Assembly: GCA_963796485.1 (NCBI GenBank)
Contig: CAWCLV010000001.1
Span: 2,232,001 to 2,296,000, forward strand
Source of the DNA: CAWCDJ01 sp963796485
GTDB lineage: Bacteria; Acidobacteriota; Terriglobia; Bryobacterales; Bryobacteraceae
Direction: 5' to 3'
DNA: 64,000 nt
Below are positions 51,841 to 60,800 of this stretch, in pieces. The stretch's first letter is position 1. The number at the start of each line of letters is the position of its first letter. The notes under the pieces were generated by a model. The model made no database searches, was not told the DNA's origin, and was given only the letters and a program-made list of their open reading frames with translations. The position numbers and the translations under genes were made by a program.

Positions 51841-54105
51841 CTACAACTCCGGCCCGAACGTGTAGCTCCGCCCCGCCTTCGCCTGAATCTGCTTCTCCCT
51901 GCCGGCATACCGCACTTTGACGGTCGTGCTCTCCCTGGCCGTCAGCGTGGCTTTCACCAGCTTGCCGTTGGCCCACTCGATCCCGACCTGCAGCCCGCCG
52001 CGCGCAAGCAAGCCGCTGACCTTTCCGTTCGGGAATGCCGAAGGCAGGGCGGGCAGCAGGTGGATGAAAGCCGCCTCGCCCTCCTGGACCGGGCTCAAGC
52101 TGTTCTCGGTGGCGTATGGATCCTGGCTTTGCAGCAGCATCTCCGTGATTCCCGCGGTCGCGCCGAAGTTGCCGTCGATCTGAAAGGGCGGATGCGCGTC
52201 GAAGAGGTTCGCAAACAGCCCGGCATGTGCAGGCTTGTCGGACGCCGGAGTGATCAGGTTCTGCAGGATTCTGTACGCATGGTCGCCGTCCAGGAACCGC
52301 GCCCAGAGGTTAATTTTCCAACCCATGGACCAGCCGGTGGCCGCATCGCCGCGAAAAATCAGCGATTGTCGCGCGGCTTTGAACAGTTCCGGAGTGCCGT
52401 AGGGCGTCACCAGCTCGCCCGGATAGACCGCCCAGAGATGCGAGACGTGCCGGTGCTCGTTCTTCGGGTCGTCCTTGTCCTCCATCCATTCCTGGAGCTG
52501 CCCGTAGCGGCCGATCTGCAAGGGCGCGATCTGCTTCCGCATGCCCGCGAGTTGTTCGCGGAATTCCGAATCCACCCCGAGCGTCTTGCCCGCGGCGATC
52601 ACGTCGCCGAAGAGGGCACGGACGATTTCCCGATCCATCGTGGGGCCCATCACCAGGCCGCCCTGTTCCGGAGAGTTGCTCGGGCCTGTATAGAGATAGC
52701 CCGTCTTCGGGTCCCTGACCAGCGCGTCCACGAAGAACAGCGCCGCCCCTTTCATGATCGGGTAGGCCGTCTCGCGCAGGAACCGCCGGTCGCCGGTGAA
52801 AAGGTAATGCTCCCAAAGGTGGGTGGAAAGCCACGCTCCGCCGGTCTCCCAGATCCCGTGGTTCGAGGCGTTGATCGGAGCGGTGCCGCGCCACAGATCG
52901 AAATTGTGATGCAGCACCCAACCGCGAGCGCCGTATTGCTCCTTGGCCGTAATGGCGCCCGAGACGGCGAGATCCTTGAGAGCGTCGAACAGCGGCAACT
53001 GGCATTCCGAAAGGTTGGTTTCCTCCGCCGGCCAGTAGTTCATTTCGGTATTGATGTTATCGGTGTACTTGCTATCCCAGGGAGGATTGTTCGATGCGTT
53101 CCAGATGCCTTGCAGATTCGCCGGCTGCCCGCCGGGGCGGCTGGATTCGATCATGAGGTATCTTCCAAACTGAAAGACCAGGGCCACCAGCGCCGGGTCT
53201 CCGCTTTTTGCGAACGCGGCGATGCGCTCGTCGGTCGGAAGGTTCGGCGACGACCCCAAATCCAGGGTCACGCGACGAAACAGCCGCTGGTAATCGGCAA
53301 TGTGCTGTTCCCGCAGCTTCTGATAGCTCTCGCCCGCGACCGCCGCCAGGGTAGCGTCCACTCGCGCTTTCGGGTCCGCCGAGACATCCTCAAAATTTCT
53401 GAAATTGGTTGCGCCGGCCAGCACGAGGGTTGTACCCTCGCGATCCGTAGAGGCATGGAGCGTTGCCTGATACCGGATCGCGCCGTCTTCGACCCGCCCC
53501 GCAATGGAATCCGAAGTCTCGACCGCGTCCTTGTGCGCGCTCTTCAATTGTGCGCGGTAGGACAGACGGGCCGGATCGCTGGCCGTGAGCCGCACCACCA
53601 CCACCTTGGCCGGATAGCTGGCGAAAATCTCGCGCCGGTAATGAATCCCGCCGGAATCGAACTCCACCGAGGCGATGCCCGTCTCCAGATCCAGTTGCCG
53701 ACGGTAGTTCGTAACATCACCGTCGCGGATCCCGGGAAAGTCCAGGTAGAGGTCGCCGAATGACTGGTAAGCCTTCTGGTGGAGCGGTTCGCTCATGAAC
53801 TCTTTCATGGCGAGCTCTTCGGCTTCCTTCTGCTTGCCTTCCCAGAGCAGCTTCCGGATTTCCGGCAGATACTTCGCCGCCCCGTGATGGGCGTAGTCGT
53901 GGGGCTCGCCGGTCCAAACCGTATGCTCGTTGAACTGGAGGTGCTCGCGGGCGGCGCCGCCGAACACCATCGCTCCGAGATGGCCATTGCCGACCGGCAG
54001 GGCTTCCACCCATAAATTCGCCGGCTGGCGGTACCAGAGAGTAAGAGGAGATTGGGCCGCAAGGGGAATCGCGGCCAGCAGTAAAGCTGCGGAGATTGAT
54101 TTCAT
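51841..54105 (-). CDS. GH95 family alpha-L-fucosidase-like enzyme, secreted
   Basis: 754 residues with signal peptide SISAALLLAAIPLAAQS. The N-terminal beta domain starts with LWYRQPANLWVEALPVGNGH and has the block FNEHTVWTGEPHDYAHHGAA characteristic of GH95. The (alpha/alpha)6 barrel includes NLQGIWNASNNPPWDSKYTD, NINTEMNYWPAEETNLSECQ and VLHHNFDLWRGTAPINASNH, with acidic residues at the expected positions. The C-terminal HLLPALPSAFPNGKVSGLLA block is also conserved. Family members release 1,2-linked fucose (or L-galactose) from xyloglucan, pectin or host glycans. Confidence 0.92.
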   Translation of the reverse strand: MKSISAALLLAAIPLAAQSPLTLWYRQPANLWVEALPVGNGHLGAMVFGGAAREHLQFNEHTVWTGEPHDYAHHGAAKYLPEIRKLLWEGKQKEAEELAMKEFMSEPLHQKAYQSFGDLYLDFPGIRDGDVTNYRRQLDLETGIASVEFDSGGIHYRREIFASYPAKVVVVRLTASDPARLSYRAQLKSAHKDAVETSDSIAGRVEDGAIRYQATLHASTDREGTTLVLAGATNFRNFEDVSADPKARVDATLAAVAGESYQKLREQHIADYQRLFRRVTLDLGSSPNLPTDERIAAFAKSGDPALVALVFQFGRYLMIESSRPGGQPANLQGIWNASNNPPWDSKYTDNINTEMNYWPAEETNLSECQLPLFDALKDLAVSGAITAKEQYGARGWVLHHNFDLWRGTAPINASNHGIWETGGAWLSTHLWEHYLFTGDRRFLRETAYPIMKGAALFFVDALVRDPKTGYLYTGPSNSPEQGGLVMGPTMDREIVRALFGDVIAAGKTLGVDSEFREQLAGMRKQIAPLQIGRYGQLQEWMEDKDDPKNEHRHVSHLWAVYPGELVTPYGTPELFKAARQSLIFRGDAATGWSMGWKINLWARFLDGDHAYRILQNLITPASDKPAHAGLFANLFDAHPPFQIDGNFGATAGITEMLLQSQDPYATENSLSPVQEGEAAFIHLLPALPSAFPNGKVSGLLARGGLQVGIEWANGKLVKATLTARESTTVKVRYAGREKQIQAKAGRSYTFGPEL

Positions 54106-54112
54106 TTCAGCA

Positions 54113-54134
54113 GGGCAGGCCCGGAGGCCTGCCC
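54113..54134. repeat. Dispersed palindromic repeat, family A (short copy)
   Basis: GGGCAGGCC (54113-54121) and GGCCTGCCC (54126-54134) around a CGGA loop, the reverse orientation of the copy at 6701. It occupies the 36-bp gap between clpP and the fucosidase gene. Confidence 0.75.
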
Positions 54135-54141
54135 CACCAGC

Positions 54142-54762
54142 TTAACCCTTTACCGCTACCGGGGCGAGGTCCCGGCTCGAAATCACGCGGTCGATCATGC
54201 CGTATAGAACGGCACCATCGGGTTCCATGATGTAGTCGCGATCGACATCCTTGGAGACGCGGTCTATTGTTTGACCGGTGGCGTCGGCGAGCATCGTGTT
54301 CAGGATCTCGCGCATCCGCAGAATTTCACGGGCGTAGATGTCAATATCCGCCGCCTGCCCAGCCAGACCCTGCATAGAGGGCTGGTGGATCATGATTCGG
54401 GAATTCGGCAGGCTGAAACGCTTCCCCTTGGTCCCTTTGGCCAGGAGAACGGCGGCCATGGAAGCCGCCTGCCCGACGCAGATGGTGACGATGTCGGGCC
54501 GGATAAACGCCATAGTGTCCAGAATCGCCAGGCCGGCCGTGATCGATCCGCCGGGCGAGTTGATGTAAATGGAAATGTCCTTCTCCGGATCTTCCGCTTC
54601 CAGGAAAAGGAGTTGGGCAATAATCAGATTCGCTACCTGGTCGTCGATCGGTGTGCCCAGGAAGATGATGTTTTCTTTTAGCAGCCTAGAGTAGATATCG
54701 TACGCGCGCTCACCACGGGAAGTCTGTTCGACCACCATGGGGACCAGGACTGAGTGTCCCAT
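54142..54762 (-). CDS. clpP: ATP-dependent Clp protease proteolytic subunit
   Basis: 206 residues. The start SVLVPMVVEQTSRGERAYDI is typical of ClpP. Catalytic Ser is in CVGQAASMAAVLLAKGTKGK, His in SRIMIHQPSMQGLAGQAADI and Asp in VSKDVDRDYIMEP. The handle helix EILRMREILNTMLADATG is present. ClpP forms the tetradecameric chamber used with ClpX or ClpA. No clpX is adjacent. It is preceded by an Rrf2 regulator on the same strand, 29 bp upstream, and followed by the GH95 gene. Confidence 0.97.
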   Translation of the reverse strand: MGHSVLVPMVVEQTSRGERAYDIYSRLLKENIIFLGTPIDDQVANLIIAQLLFLEAEDPEKDISIYINSPGGSITAGLAILDTMAFIRPDIVTICVGQAASMAAVLLAKGTKGKRFSLPNSRIMIHQPSMQGLAGQAADIDIYAREILRMREILNTMLADATGQTIDRVSKDVDRDYIMEPDGAVLYGMIDRVISSRDLAPVAVKG

Positions 54763-54791
54763 CGTTCCTCCGGATCAAATTGGAATTCGAG

Positions 54792-55268
54792 CTATGCTCT
54801 TTTTTGGGCGACCGCGCGCTTGGTTTTGCGCTGCTTCGTCAGTGCCAGGGTCTTCTTTTTCTGATCCAGCGCCTTGGCCAGGTCGGCGATCGTATTCCGC
54901 CCCAAATAATCCATGATACGCGAACGGAGGTTAATCCAGCTATCATGCATCGAACAGGGCATGTCGTCGGAGCATTCCGCAAGTCCGCTGGCGCACTGCT
55001 GATACGGCGCCAAGCCGTCTAACGCTTCGACAATGTCCAGCAGCCGGATTTCGGCCGGCTCCACCCGTAGGGCAAAACCTCCGGTCGGACCCTTGCTGGA
55101 CCGCAAAAGGCCCTTTCTGGCGAGTTGTTGAAGAATCTTGGCCAAGAAGTGAGCGGGAATATCCTCCTGCTCCGCGATGTTCTTCACCATCGCGTACTTG
55201 CTATCCGGTACCTGCGCTAAATGCACAAAGGCCCGAATTGCGTACTCGGCCGAGCGCGAATAGATCAT
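54792..55268 (-). CDS. Rrf2-family transcriptional regulator with Fe-S type cysteines
   Basis: 158 residues from ATG 55268. Rrf2 winged helix: MIYSRSAEYAIRAFVHLAQV, EQEDIPAHFLAKILQQLARK and LLRSSKGPTGGFALR. Three cysteines (CASGLAECSDDMPC, spacing C-x6-C-x5-C) lie where IscR-type regulators bind a [2Fe-2S] cluster, so a redox, NO or iron-sulfur sensing role is likely. The C-terminal ~40 residues are Lys-rich. The gene may be co-transcribed with clpP, which would link Fe-S or redox status to protein turnover. Confidence 0.9.
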   Translation of the reverse strand: MIYSRSAEYAIRAFVHLAQVPDSKYAMVKNIAEQEDIPAHFLAKILQQLARKGLLRSSKGPTGGFALRVEPAEIRLLDIVEALDGLAPYQQCASGLAECSDDMPCSMHDSWINLRSRIMDYLGRNTIADLAKALDQKKKTLALTKQRKTKRAVAQKRA

Positions 55269-55470
55269 TTCTGTGCCCCCGTCTAAATCGGAGTAAGGTT
55301 TCTTCGTTATCTTAAATGGTTCCCTTGAGCGGTGCAAGCCAATTGTACGTTCTGTATAAATCAGTTGGCAGACGTCCGCTTGAGTGCCGATCCAATTAAT
55401 TGGACGCGGCAGTGCCCAAAAAGGATACAAGGTAAAAATAGTGCCTGCTCCGAAGCTACGGAAAAAGCCC

Positions 55471-56964
55471 CTATGCCGGACCGGCGGAGGAAGCCGGCAC
55501 CCGGTAGTTCCCGGCTATTTTTAGGAACGCGCCGAGTTCCGGGTCGCGGCGGGTCTCGGCTTCGAGCAGTTCCGCCACCCGCGGCGCCATCCCGACCGCA
55601 GCCTCCGTATTGAGGAACAGCGCCCGGGTACGCCGTGCCAGCACGTCTTCGACGGTCCGGGCCATCTCCTCGCGCGCGGCGCGGATCACGTGAGCGTCGG
55701 TATACGGCAGCGCGGCGTGCAGCTTTGCCGAAGCCGGCAGCGGGTCCGATGCGTGAATCGGCAGCGCTTCGGTGACGCACGGCCGGTCCGGCAGGAGCGC
55801 CAGCGTGGCCCCCTGATTGACGCAATCTTCGGCCATGCGCCGGTAGGTGGTCCACTTGCCGCCGCAAATCGTGACCATTCCGGAATTCTCGATACGAATG
55901 GTATGGTCACGGGAGAGGGCCGCCGTGTTGCCCGCGTCCCCGGCCTTGACCAGCGGGCGAATGCCGCAGAAGACGCTGAGTACGTCCGAACGCGACGGCT
56001 TCTTCGCCAGGTACAAAGCAGCGGTGCTCAAGACGAATTCGATCTCGCGTTCGGTGGCCACCGGTTCCTCCACCGCCGCCGGGATGGGTGTATCGGTCGT
56101 GCCGACCACCGTATGCCCGTGCCAGGGAATCGCGAACAGGATCCGCTTGTCACTGGTGTGGGGCACCATGATGGCGGATTCCCCGGGCAGAAACGACGAA
56201 TCGAAAACCAGGTGAATTCCCTGGCTCGGCGCGATGATCGGCGCAACACCCGGTTCTGCCTTGCTCCGGAGCGAGTCTGTAAACGGCCCCGTGGCGTTGA
56301 TGACCACGCGTCCGCGGACTTGCCGGGACTCGCCCGTTTCGGTGTCGATAAAATCAACACCACCGACGAATCCCTCGGAATCCGCCACGACGCCCGTGAC
56401 CTCGGCATAGTTGACGAGAGTCGCGCCATGGTTGGCGGCGGTGAAAACCATGTGGATCAGCAGGCGCGCGTCGTCGAACTGTCCGTCGTAGTAGACCACC
56501 CCGCCGCGAAGGCCCTCCGTGTTGATGGTCGGCAGCCGCTCCAGCGTCTGCTCCCGGGAGAGCAGCCGCGAGGCGCCGAAACCGTACTTGCCAGCGAGCA
56601 TGTCATAGAGTTTGAGGCCGATCCCGTAGAACGGCGACTCCCACCAGTCGTATGTAGGAACCACGAAGGCCAGGTTTTTGACCATATGGGGGGCGTTGCG
56701 CGCCAGCAGCCCCCGTTCCTTCAGGGCCTCCATGACGAGCGAGACGTTTCCCTGTTCGAGATATCTCACGCCGCCGTGCACCAGTTTGGTGCTGCGGCTG
56801 GAGGTGCCTTTTCCGAAATCGCCGCGTTCCAGCAGGAGAACCTCGTAGCCCCTGGCAGCGGCATCAATGGCTACACCCACTCCCGTCGCGCCGCCGCCCA
56901 CGATGATCATGTCCCACGGTCCGGAATGGGCGCGAACGCGCCGTAGCATCTCGTTGCGGTCCAT
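55471..56964 (-). CDS. glpD: Aerobic glycerol-3-phosphate dehydrogenase
   Basis: 497 residues from ATG 56964. FAD-binding motif MIIVGGGATGVGVAIDAAAR at ~19-38, then GKGTSSRSTKLVHGGVRYLE, which is diagnostic of GlpD. Other blocks are GVVYYDGQFDDARLLIHMVF, GRVVINATGPFTDSLRSKAE and CGGKWTTYRRMAEDCVNQG. The enzyme oxidises sn-glycerol-3-phosphate to DHAP and passes electrons to quinone at the membrane. No glpK or glpF is nearby. A family A repeat lies just upstream of the start. Confidence 0.95.
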   Translation of the reverse strand: MDRNEMLRRVRAHSGPWDMIIVGGGATGVGVAIDAAARGYEVLLLERGDFGKGTSSRSTKLVHGGVRYLEQGNVSLVMEALKERGLLARNAPHMVKNLAFVVPTYDWWESPFYGIGLKLYDMLAGKYGFGASRLLSREQTLERLPTINTEGLRGGVVYYDGQFDDARLLIHMVFTAANHGATLVNYAEVTGVVADSEGFVGGVDFIDTETGESRQVRGRVVINATGPFTDSLRSKAEPGVAPIIAPSQGIHLVFDSSFLPGESAIMVPHTSDKRILFAIPWHGHTVVGTTDTPIPAAVEEPVATEREIEFVLSTAALYLAKKPSRSDVLSVFCGIRPLVKAGDAGNTAALSRDHTIRIENSGMVTICGGKWTTYRRMAEDCVNQGATLALLPDRPCVTEALPIHASDPLPASAKLHAALPYTDAHVIRAAREEMARTVEDVLARRTRALFLNTEAAVGMAPRVAELLEAETRRDPELGAFLKIAGNYRVPASSAGPA

Positions 56965-56968
56965 ACCA

Positions 56969-56990
56969 GTAGGATAGGCCTCCCTGGCCG
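56969..56990. repeat. Dispersed palindromic repeat, family A (partial copy)
   Basis: GTAGGATAGGCCTCCCTGGCC lies in the 51-bp gap upstream of glpD. Only one half-site is present and the rest of the element is degraded. Confidence 0.55.
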
Positions 56991-57015
56991 GTTCAGGCGA
57001 GCCCCGCTCGCCCGC

Positions 57016-57636
57016 TCAGGATCCCGCTTCCACGACCGGTTGCCGCAGAATGGTCTTCAGTTTGGACGGTTCCACCCGGCGTGGATCCGATAAGTAGATC
57101 TCATGATGCGCGCCGGCCGCCGTCAGCCCCTGCTTCCCGGCAAAACTCCGCATCCTTGCCAGCGTCGTGCTTTCCTTCTCGTATGGACCCACGTGCAATG
57201 CCTGCACGCACACTCCCTCGACGAGCGAGCGCAACGTAACCCGCTGAACGGCGGTTCCCTTGCCACGCTTCAGCAGTGTTTCGGCCGCCTGGCCGAGGTC
57301 CTTCTGCGTTACGAATTCGGGCGTCCGAATTGCCAACTCCCAGGGCCACTGTTCTTTATCGGCCGTGGCTCCCTCGCTGTTCAGATTCGGCCAAAAGGCT
57401 TCCAGTTTGCAAACGGCATAATCTCGTTTGCCGGCAAACTTGCGCGTCATCTTGACGGTGAACGCCATTCCATAGAGCGCGCCGATCGCATCCGTGAACT
57501 CGCTCCCTCCAGGTGCGCCTCTTCCGCTGATGCGGAGATACACGGCAGGGCGAGTCTCAACCAGCGCAGGTTTCGGCGTCGCCTTATATTCATCCTTGTT
57601 GTCCTTATAGAGATCGATTTTTTCCGCCGCAGCCAT
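57016..57636 (-). CDS. GyrI-like small-molecule-binding protein
   Basis: 206 residues. The duplicated GyrI/SHS2 fold is suggested by PAVYLRISGRGAPGGSEFTD near the start and VCVQALHVGPYEKESTTLAR near residue 140, with a YLSDPRRVEPSKLKTILRQP end that matches stand-alone GyrI-like proteins (COG4832 type). Such proteins bind amphipathic drugs or other small molecules. It is encoded 3 bp downstream of an AraC regulator that also carries a GyrI-like domain, so the two probably act on the same ligand. Confidence 0.85.
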   Translation of the reverse strand: MAAAEKIDLYKDNKDEYKATPKPALVETRPAVYLRISGRGAPGGSEFTDAIGALYGMAFTVKMTRKFAGKRDYAVCKLEAFWPNLNSEGATADKEQWPWELAIRTPEFVTQKDLGQAAETLLKRGKGTAVQRVTLRSLVEGVCVQALHVGPYEKESTTLARMRSFAGKQGLTAAGAHHEIYLSDPRRVEPSKLKTILRQPVVEAGS

Positions 57637-57639
57637 CGC

Positions 57640-58551
57640 TCACTTCCCCGGAGCCGTGGTAGACTCCTGCAACGGCGCATAGATGTCCGTGAGCAGTTCG
57701 TCCGCGGGCGTACTCTGCGGATCATTCACGTAAACCTCGAAGCACGGGGCGTCGCGCAGTTCCCGCCCGCTGCGCGGAATCCACTGCCCGAGAAACTCCG
57801 CGTACGTGCTCCCGAGTTTGTCGTACGGACCGGTGTGGGTGGTCATGGCATAATCGCCGCCGGCCACGTTTTGCACTCCGATTTCCCCAACCGGTTCGAA
57901 GTCCTCGCCCACCGCCAGGCAGGCGTCATAGCGAACTTTGGCGGGCGGCGTCACCTCGGGGTCGTCATGGCAGATCCCCAGCATCATCGGATTGCCTGCC
58001 AGGTATCCGTCCTTCCCCATGATCATGAGGAACCGCTCCCAGGTCTTGCCGACCTCGGGATATGGCCCGATGTGGCGCATGAAGGCGACGCGCATCGGCT
58101 TCAACTGCTTGATTTCGACTTTCATGCTTCCTCCTCGACGTAGTGTCCGAAAGCGCATGGTGACCGGCTCGCTGTAATGGACGCCTGATGGGACCGCGGC
58201 GAATTCCCGCCGCCGCGCCGATCGGAACTGCGATGGCGCGGAACCGAAGGCGGCCTTGAACGACCGCGTGAAGGCCTCGTGGCTTTCATACCCCGCACCG
58301 AGCGCCACGTTGATGATCGATGCCGAACCCAATTTGAGTTGGCCGGCGGCCCGCTCCAGGCGCAGGCGGCGTACATACTCCTTGACCGATTCCCCCACCA
58401 TGCCTTTGAACACCCTGTGAAAATGGTAGGGCGAGAAGCAGGCCACTCCGGCCAGTTCTTCGAGCGATAGCGATTTATCGAGGTGCTGCTGAATGTGAAC
58501 CAAAACCCGCAGTATCCGCCGCTTGTAGCCGTCAAGAGTAACCGTTCTCAC
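57640..58551 (-). CDS. AraC-family regulator with GyrI-like effector domain
   Basis: 303 residues from GTG 58551. The AraC DNA-binding domain is N-terminal (~8-110: LRVLVHIQQHLDKSLSLEEL, FSPYHFHRVFKGMVGESVKE, ALGAGYESHEAFTRSFKAAF). A linker leads into a GyrI-like effector domain (~140-295: VAFMRHIGPYPEVGKTWERF, then GDYAMTTHTGPYDKLGSTYA, CFEVYVNDPQSTPADELLTD). This is the Rob/SoxS-like RobA layout known for multidrug response. A TAGGAT box (58558-58563, minus strand) is 6 nt before the GTG, again suggesting a leaderless mRNA. Confidence 0.93.
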   Translation of the reverse strand: MRTVTLDGYKRRILRVLVHIQQHLDKSLSLEELAGVACFSPYHFHRVFKGMVGESVKEYVRRLRLERAAGQLKLGSASIINVALGAGYESHEAFTRSFKAAFGSAPSQFRSARRREFAAVPSGVHYSEPVTMRFRTLRRGGSMKVEIKQLKPMRVAFMRHIGPYPEVGKTWERFLMIMGKDGYLAGNPMMLGICHDDPEVTPPAKVRYDACLAVGEDFEPVGEIGVQNVAGGDYAMTTHTGPYDKLGSTYAEFLGQWIPRSGRELRDAPCFEVYVNDPQSTPADELLTDIYAPLQESTTAPGK

Positions 58552-58648
58552 GCCTTCATCCTAGACCCGCGGGGAGAGAATCCGGTTGACGATTCTTGCT
58601 GACTTGCGGGCTGCGGCCGGCGCCTCACTATAATTGCTCTTGAGACCC

Positions 58649-59974
58649 ATGACCACCATCCCTCGCAGTTCCATCCGGCTCGCGCTCGCGGTAATTCTGG
58701 CCGCGGGCTATTCCTCCGCCCAGCGCGGAGCGCCCATACCGCAGCAACTGACGTTCACGCCTTATCACGCGTCCGGCATTTACGATGTGGGCGAAACGGT
58801 CGGCTGGACGGTCACGCCCGGTCCCGTCGAGCCTACATACCACTACAAATGGACCATTCGCCGAAATAATAGCGTGGCCCTGAGAGAGGGCAAACTGGAC
58901 CTCGCCTCGGGCAAGGATAAGATCGAAATCGCCGGCGACCAGCCCGAAATGCTCTATGTGGCGATCGAGCCCGTCGAGAAGCCCGCCACCGGCGGCAACA
59001 CGGGCCGCAACAACGGGCTTTATGCGGTCGGCGCCGCCGTGGCTCCAACCCGAATCGGGCTCTCCACACCGCGGCCCGCCGACTTCGATTCCTTCTGGTC
59101 CGAAAAGTTGGCCGAACAGGCGAAAACCCCGCTCCACCCCGTGCTCACGCAGGTGAAAAGCGATATCCCAGGCGTAGAGATGAACATGTTCGAACTCGAT
59201 GCGCTGGGGTCCAAAGCCCACGGCTACATTGCCGGGCCGATGACACCCGGGAAGTTCCCCGCCCTCATCCTGCTGCAGTATGCGGGTGTCTACGCCTTGA
59301 ACGCCGGCGCCGTTGCGAGGCGGGCCTCCGATGGCTGGCTGGTGATCGACGTGGACTCGCACGACAAACTTCCGTCCGACCCTTCCGGAGGCGTGCCGCG
59401 GAATTATCAGGCGATCGGTAACAGCGATCGCGAGACGTCTTATTTCCTGAAGATGTACCTGCGTGACTCGCGCGCTTTGGACTATCTGTTCACGCGCCCC
59501 GACTGGGACGGCAAGACAGTCGTGCTGATGGGAACGAGCATGGGCGGCCAGCAGAGCCTGGTGCTGGCGGGGTTGCGCCCCGAGAAGATTACCGCCGTCC
59601 TGGTCTGCGTCCCTTCGGGCGCCGACGTGGATGCCGATCTCCACGGCCGCAAGGCCGGGTATCCGAACTGGCCGTCGGGCGATCGGAAAGTGATGGAGAC
59701 AGCGCTGTATTTCGACCCCGTCAACTTCGCCTCACGCATCAAGGCTCCGGTGGTTGCGGCCATGGGTTTCATCGACACCACGTCGCCGCCAACGGGCATC
59801 TGGACCGCGCTCAACCAGATCCCCGGCCCCAAGGAACCCCTGCCCATGATCGAATCCGAGCACAACAACCTGACTCCGCAGAAGGAGCAAAACTGGGATC
59901 TGAGGTCGGAGGAAGTGCTCGAAATTCTGTTGCGCAGCGGCCGGTTCACGCCGAACGCCGAGCAGCCGCGGTGA
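58649..59974 (+). CDS. Secreted acetyl xylan esterase-like (CE7/AXE1) hydrolase
   Basis: 441 residues from ATG 58649; TATAAT at 58629-58634 may be the -10 box. Signal peptide SSIRLALAVILAAGYSSAQ. An N-terminal beta domain (~30-140) precedes the AXE1-type alpha/beta hydrolase (TPRPADFDSFWSEKLAEQAK, the usual CE7 lead-in). Nucleophile Ser is in VVLMGTSMGGQQSLVLAGL, the Asp is in AAMGFIDTTSPPTGIW and the His is in MIESEHNNL. CE7 enzymes remove acetyl groups from xylo-oligosaccharides and similar esters. It is next to a second alpha/beta hydrolase at 60809. Confidence 0.88.
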   Translation: MTTIPRSSIRLALAVILAAGYSSAQRGAPIPQQLTFTPYHASGIYDVGETVGWTVTPGPVEPTYHYKWTIRRNNSVALREGKLDLASGKDKIEIAGDQPEMLYVAIEPVEKPATGGNTGRNNGLYAVGAAVAPTRIGLSTPRPADFDSFWSEKLAEQAKTPLHPVLTQVKSDIPGVEMNMFELDALGSKAHGYIAGPMTPGKFPALILLQYAGVYALNAGAVARRASDGWLVIDVDSHDKLPSDPSGGVPRNYQAIGNSDRETSYFLKMYLRDSRALDYLFTRPDWDGKTVVLMGTSMGGQQSLVLAGLRPEKITAVLVCVPSGADVDADLHGRKAGYPNWPSGDRKVMETALYFDPVNFASRIKAPVVAAMGFIDTTSPPTGIWTALNQIPGPKEPLPMIESEHNNLTPQKEQNWDLRSEEVLEILLRSGRFTPNAEQPR

Positions 59975-60451
59975 CTACGGGTGGGACTCCTTTTTCCGGA
60001 ACGTGTGCAGCCAGCCGATGACTCCCGCCGGGATATAGAGCACCTCGGGAATGGGTGTCGGGATCGCAGTCAGCAGACCCAGAATGACGGCTTTGATTCT
60101 CGCGGACTCCGGGTCGTCCCCGTACCAGTTGATCTGCGCTTTATAAACAATGTATCCCAGGACAATTCCGGCCAGCACGGAAAAGGGCAGCAGGACGCCC
60201 ATCGACGCCAGGTCTCCGGCGTTCAGCATCATGTCGATCACCAGCGTCAGGAAGGCGACCCGCGGATCCAGCCCGAACGTCTGGCCGAATTTCTTGAGGG
60301 TGCGCGGTGCTTCCGGCCGCGGGACGGCACGGAAAAAGCGGGAAATCGCGGTGGAACGGCTGGGCTCCGGAGCCTCGGCCTTCGTTCCGCAATGCCAACA
60401 GAATTGGTGCGCCTCCTGAAGTGTGGCGCCGCATTTGGTGCAGAAATTCAC
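59975..60451 (-). CDS. Zinc-ribbon membrane protein
   Basis: 158 residues from GTG 60451, with AAGGAGAGG just upstream. The N-terminus is a zinc ribbon (NFCTKCGATLQEAHQFCWHC, two CxxC pairs). After a ~40-residue linker come about three hydrophobic segments (VAFLTLVIDMMLNAG, LLPFSVLAGIVLGYIVY, VILGLLTAIPTPIPEVLYIP). The family is not recognised; such zinc_ribbon_2 membrane proteins are common and uncharacterised. The stop is immediately next to the stop of the convergent esterase gene (59974/59975). Confidence 0.75.
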   Translation of the reverse strand: MNFCTKCGATLQEAHQFCWHCGTKAEAPEPSRSTAISRFFRAVPRPEAPRTLKKFGQTFGLDPRVAFLTLVIDMMLNAGDLASMGVLLPFSVLAGIVLGYIVYKAQINWYGDDPESARIKAVILGLLTAIPTPIPEVLYIPAGVIGWLHTFRKKESHP

Positions 60452-60771
60452 ATCCTCTCCTTCTTAAACGGAAGTGCGTCCGTTGCTAAAACCAGCATGG
60501 CACAACCACCGCAGGAAGGGGTGTGATGTATCCTTTCAGGCTGCGTCCGGGCCTCCTCATTCGGACCGCCGCGATTGAAGATCTCTTCCACCGGGGTGCC
60601 TCCTCGGCAGCAGTCGCTCAGGAATCGCACTTGGCGCGTTGCTGACACTTGCCGGGCACAGGGTCGCGGGAGGCCATGCAGGGTTGTTTCGTTTATTGTG
60701 GCGGGCCTTTTCAAGAACTGTGGCAAGAGTTTTCACTGATTCTGTGAACCTACAGCCGTAGACTGCGGACT

Positions 60772-60800
60772 TTGCGTGCGGCCGCGAGGTTCGATAGAGT
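60772..60800 (+). promoter_or_regulatory. Promoter of the alpha/beta hydrolase gene (probably leaderless)
   Basis: TTGCGT (60772-60777), a 17-bp spacer and TAGAGT (60795-60800), followed after 8 nt by the ATG at 60809. The rest of the 357-bp gap 60452-60808 holds nothing else I can support. Confidence 0.5.

Noticed and set aside
60448..60726. 92-codon minus-strand frame ending at the start of the zinc-ribbon gene (GTGA overlap)
   Set aside because: No recognisable domain, no promoter or ribosome site seen, and the composition differs from neighbouring proteins; possible but not supported.
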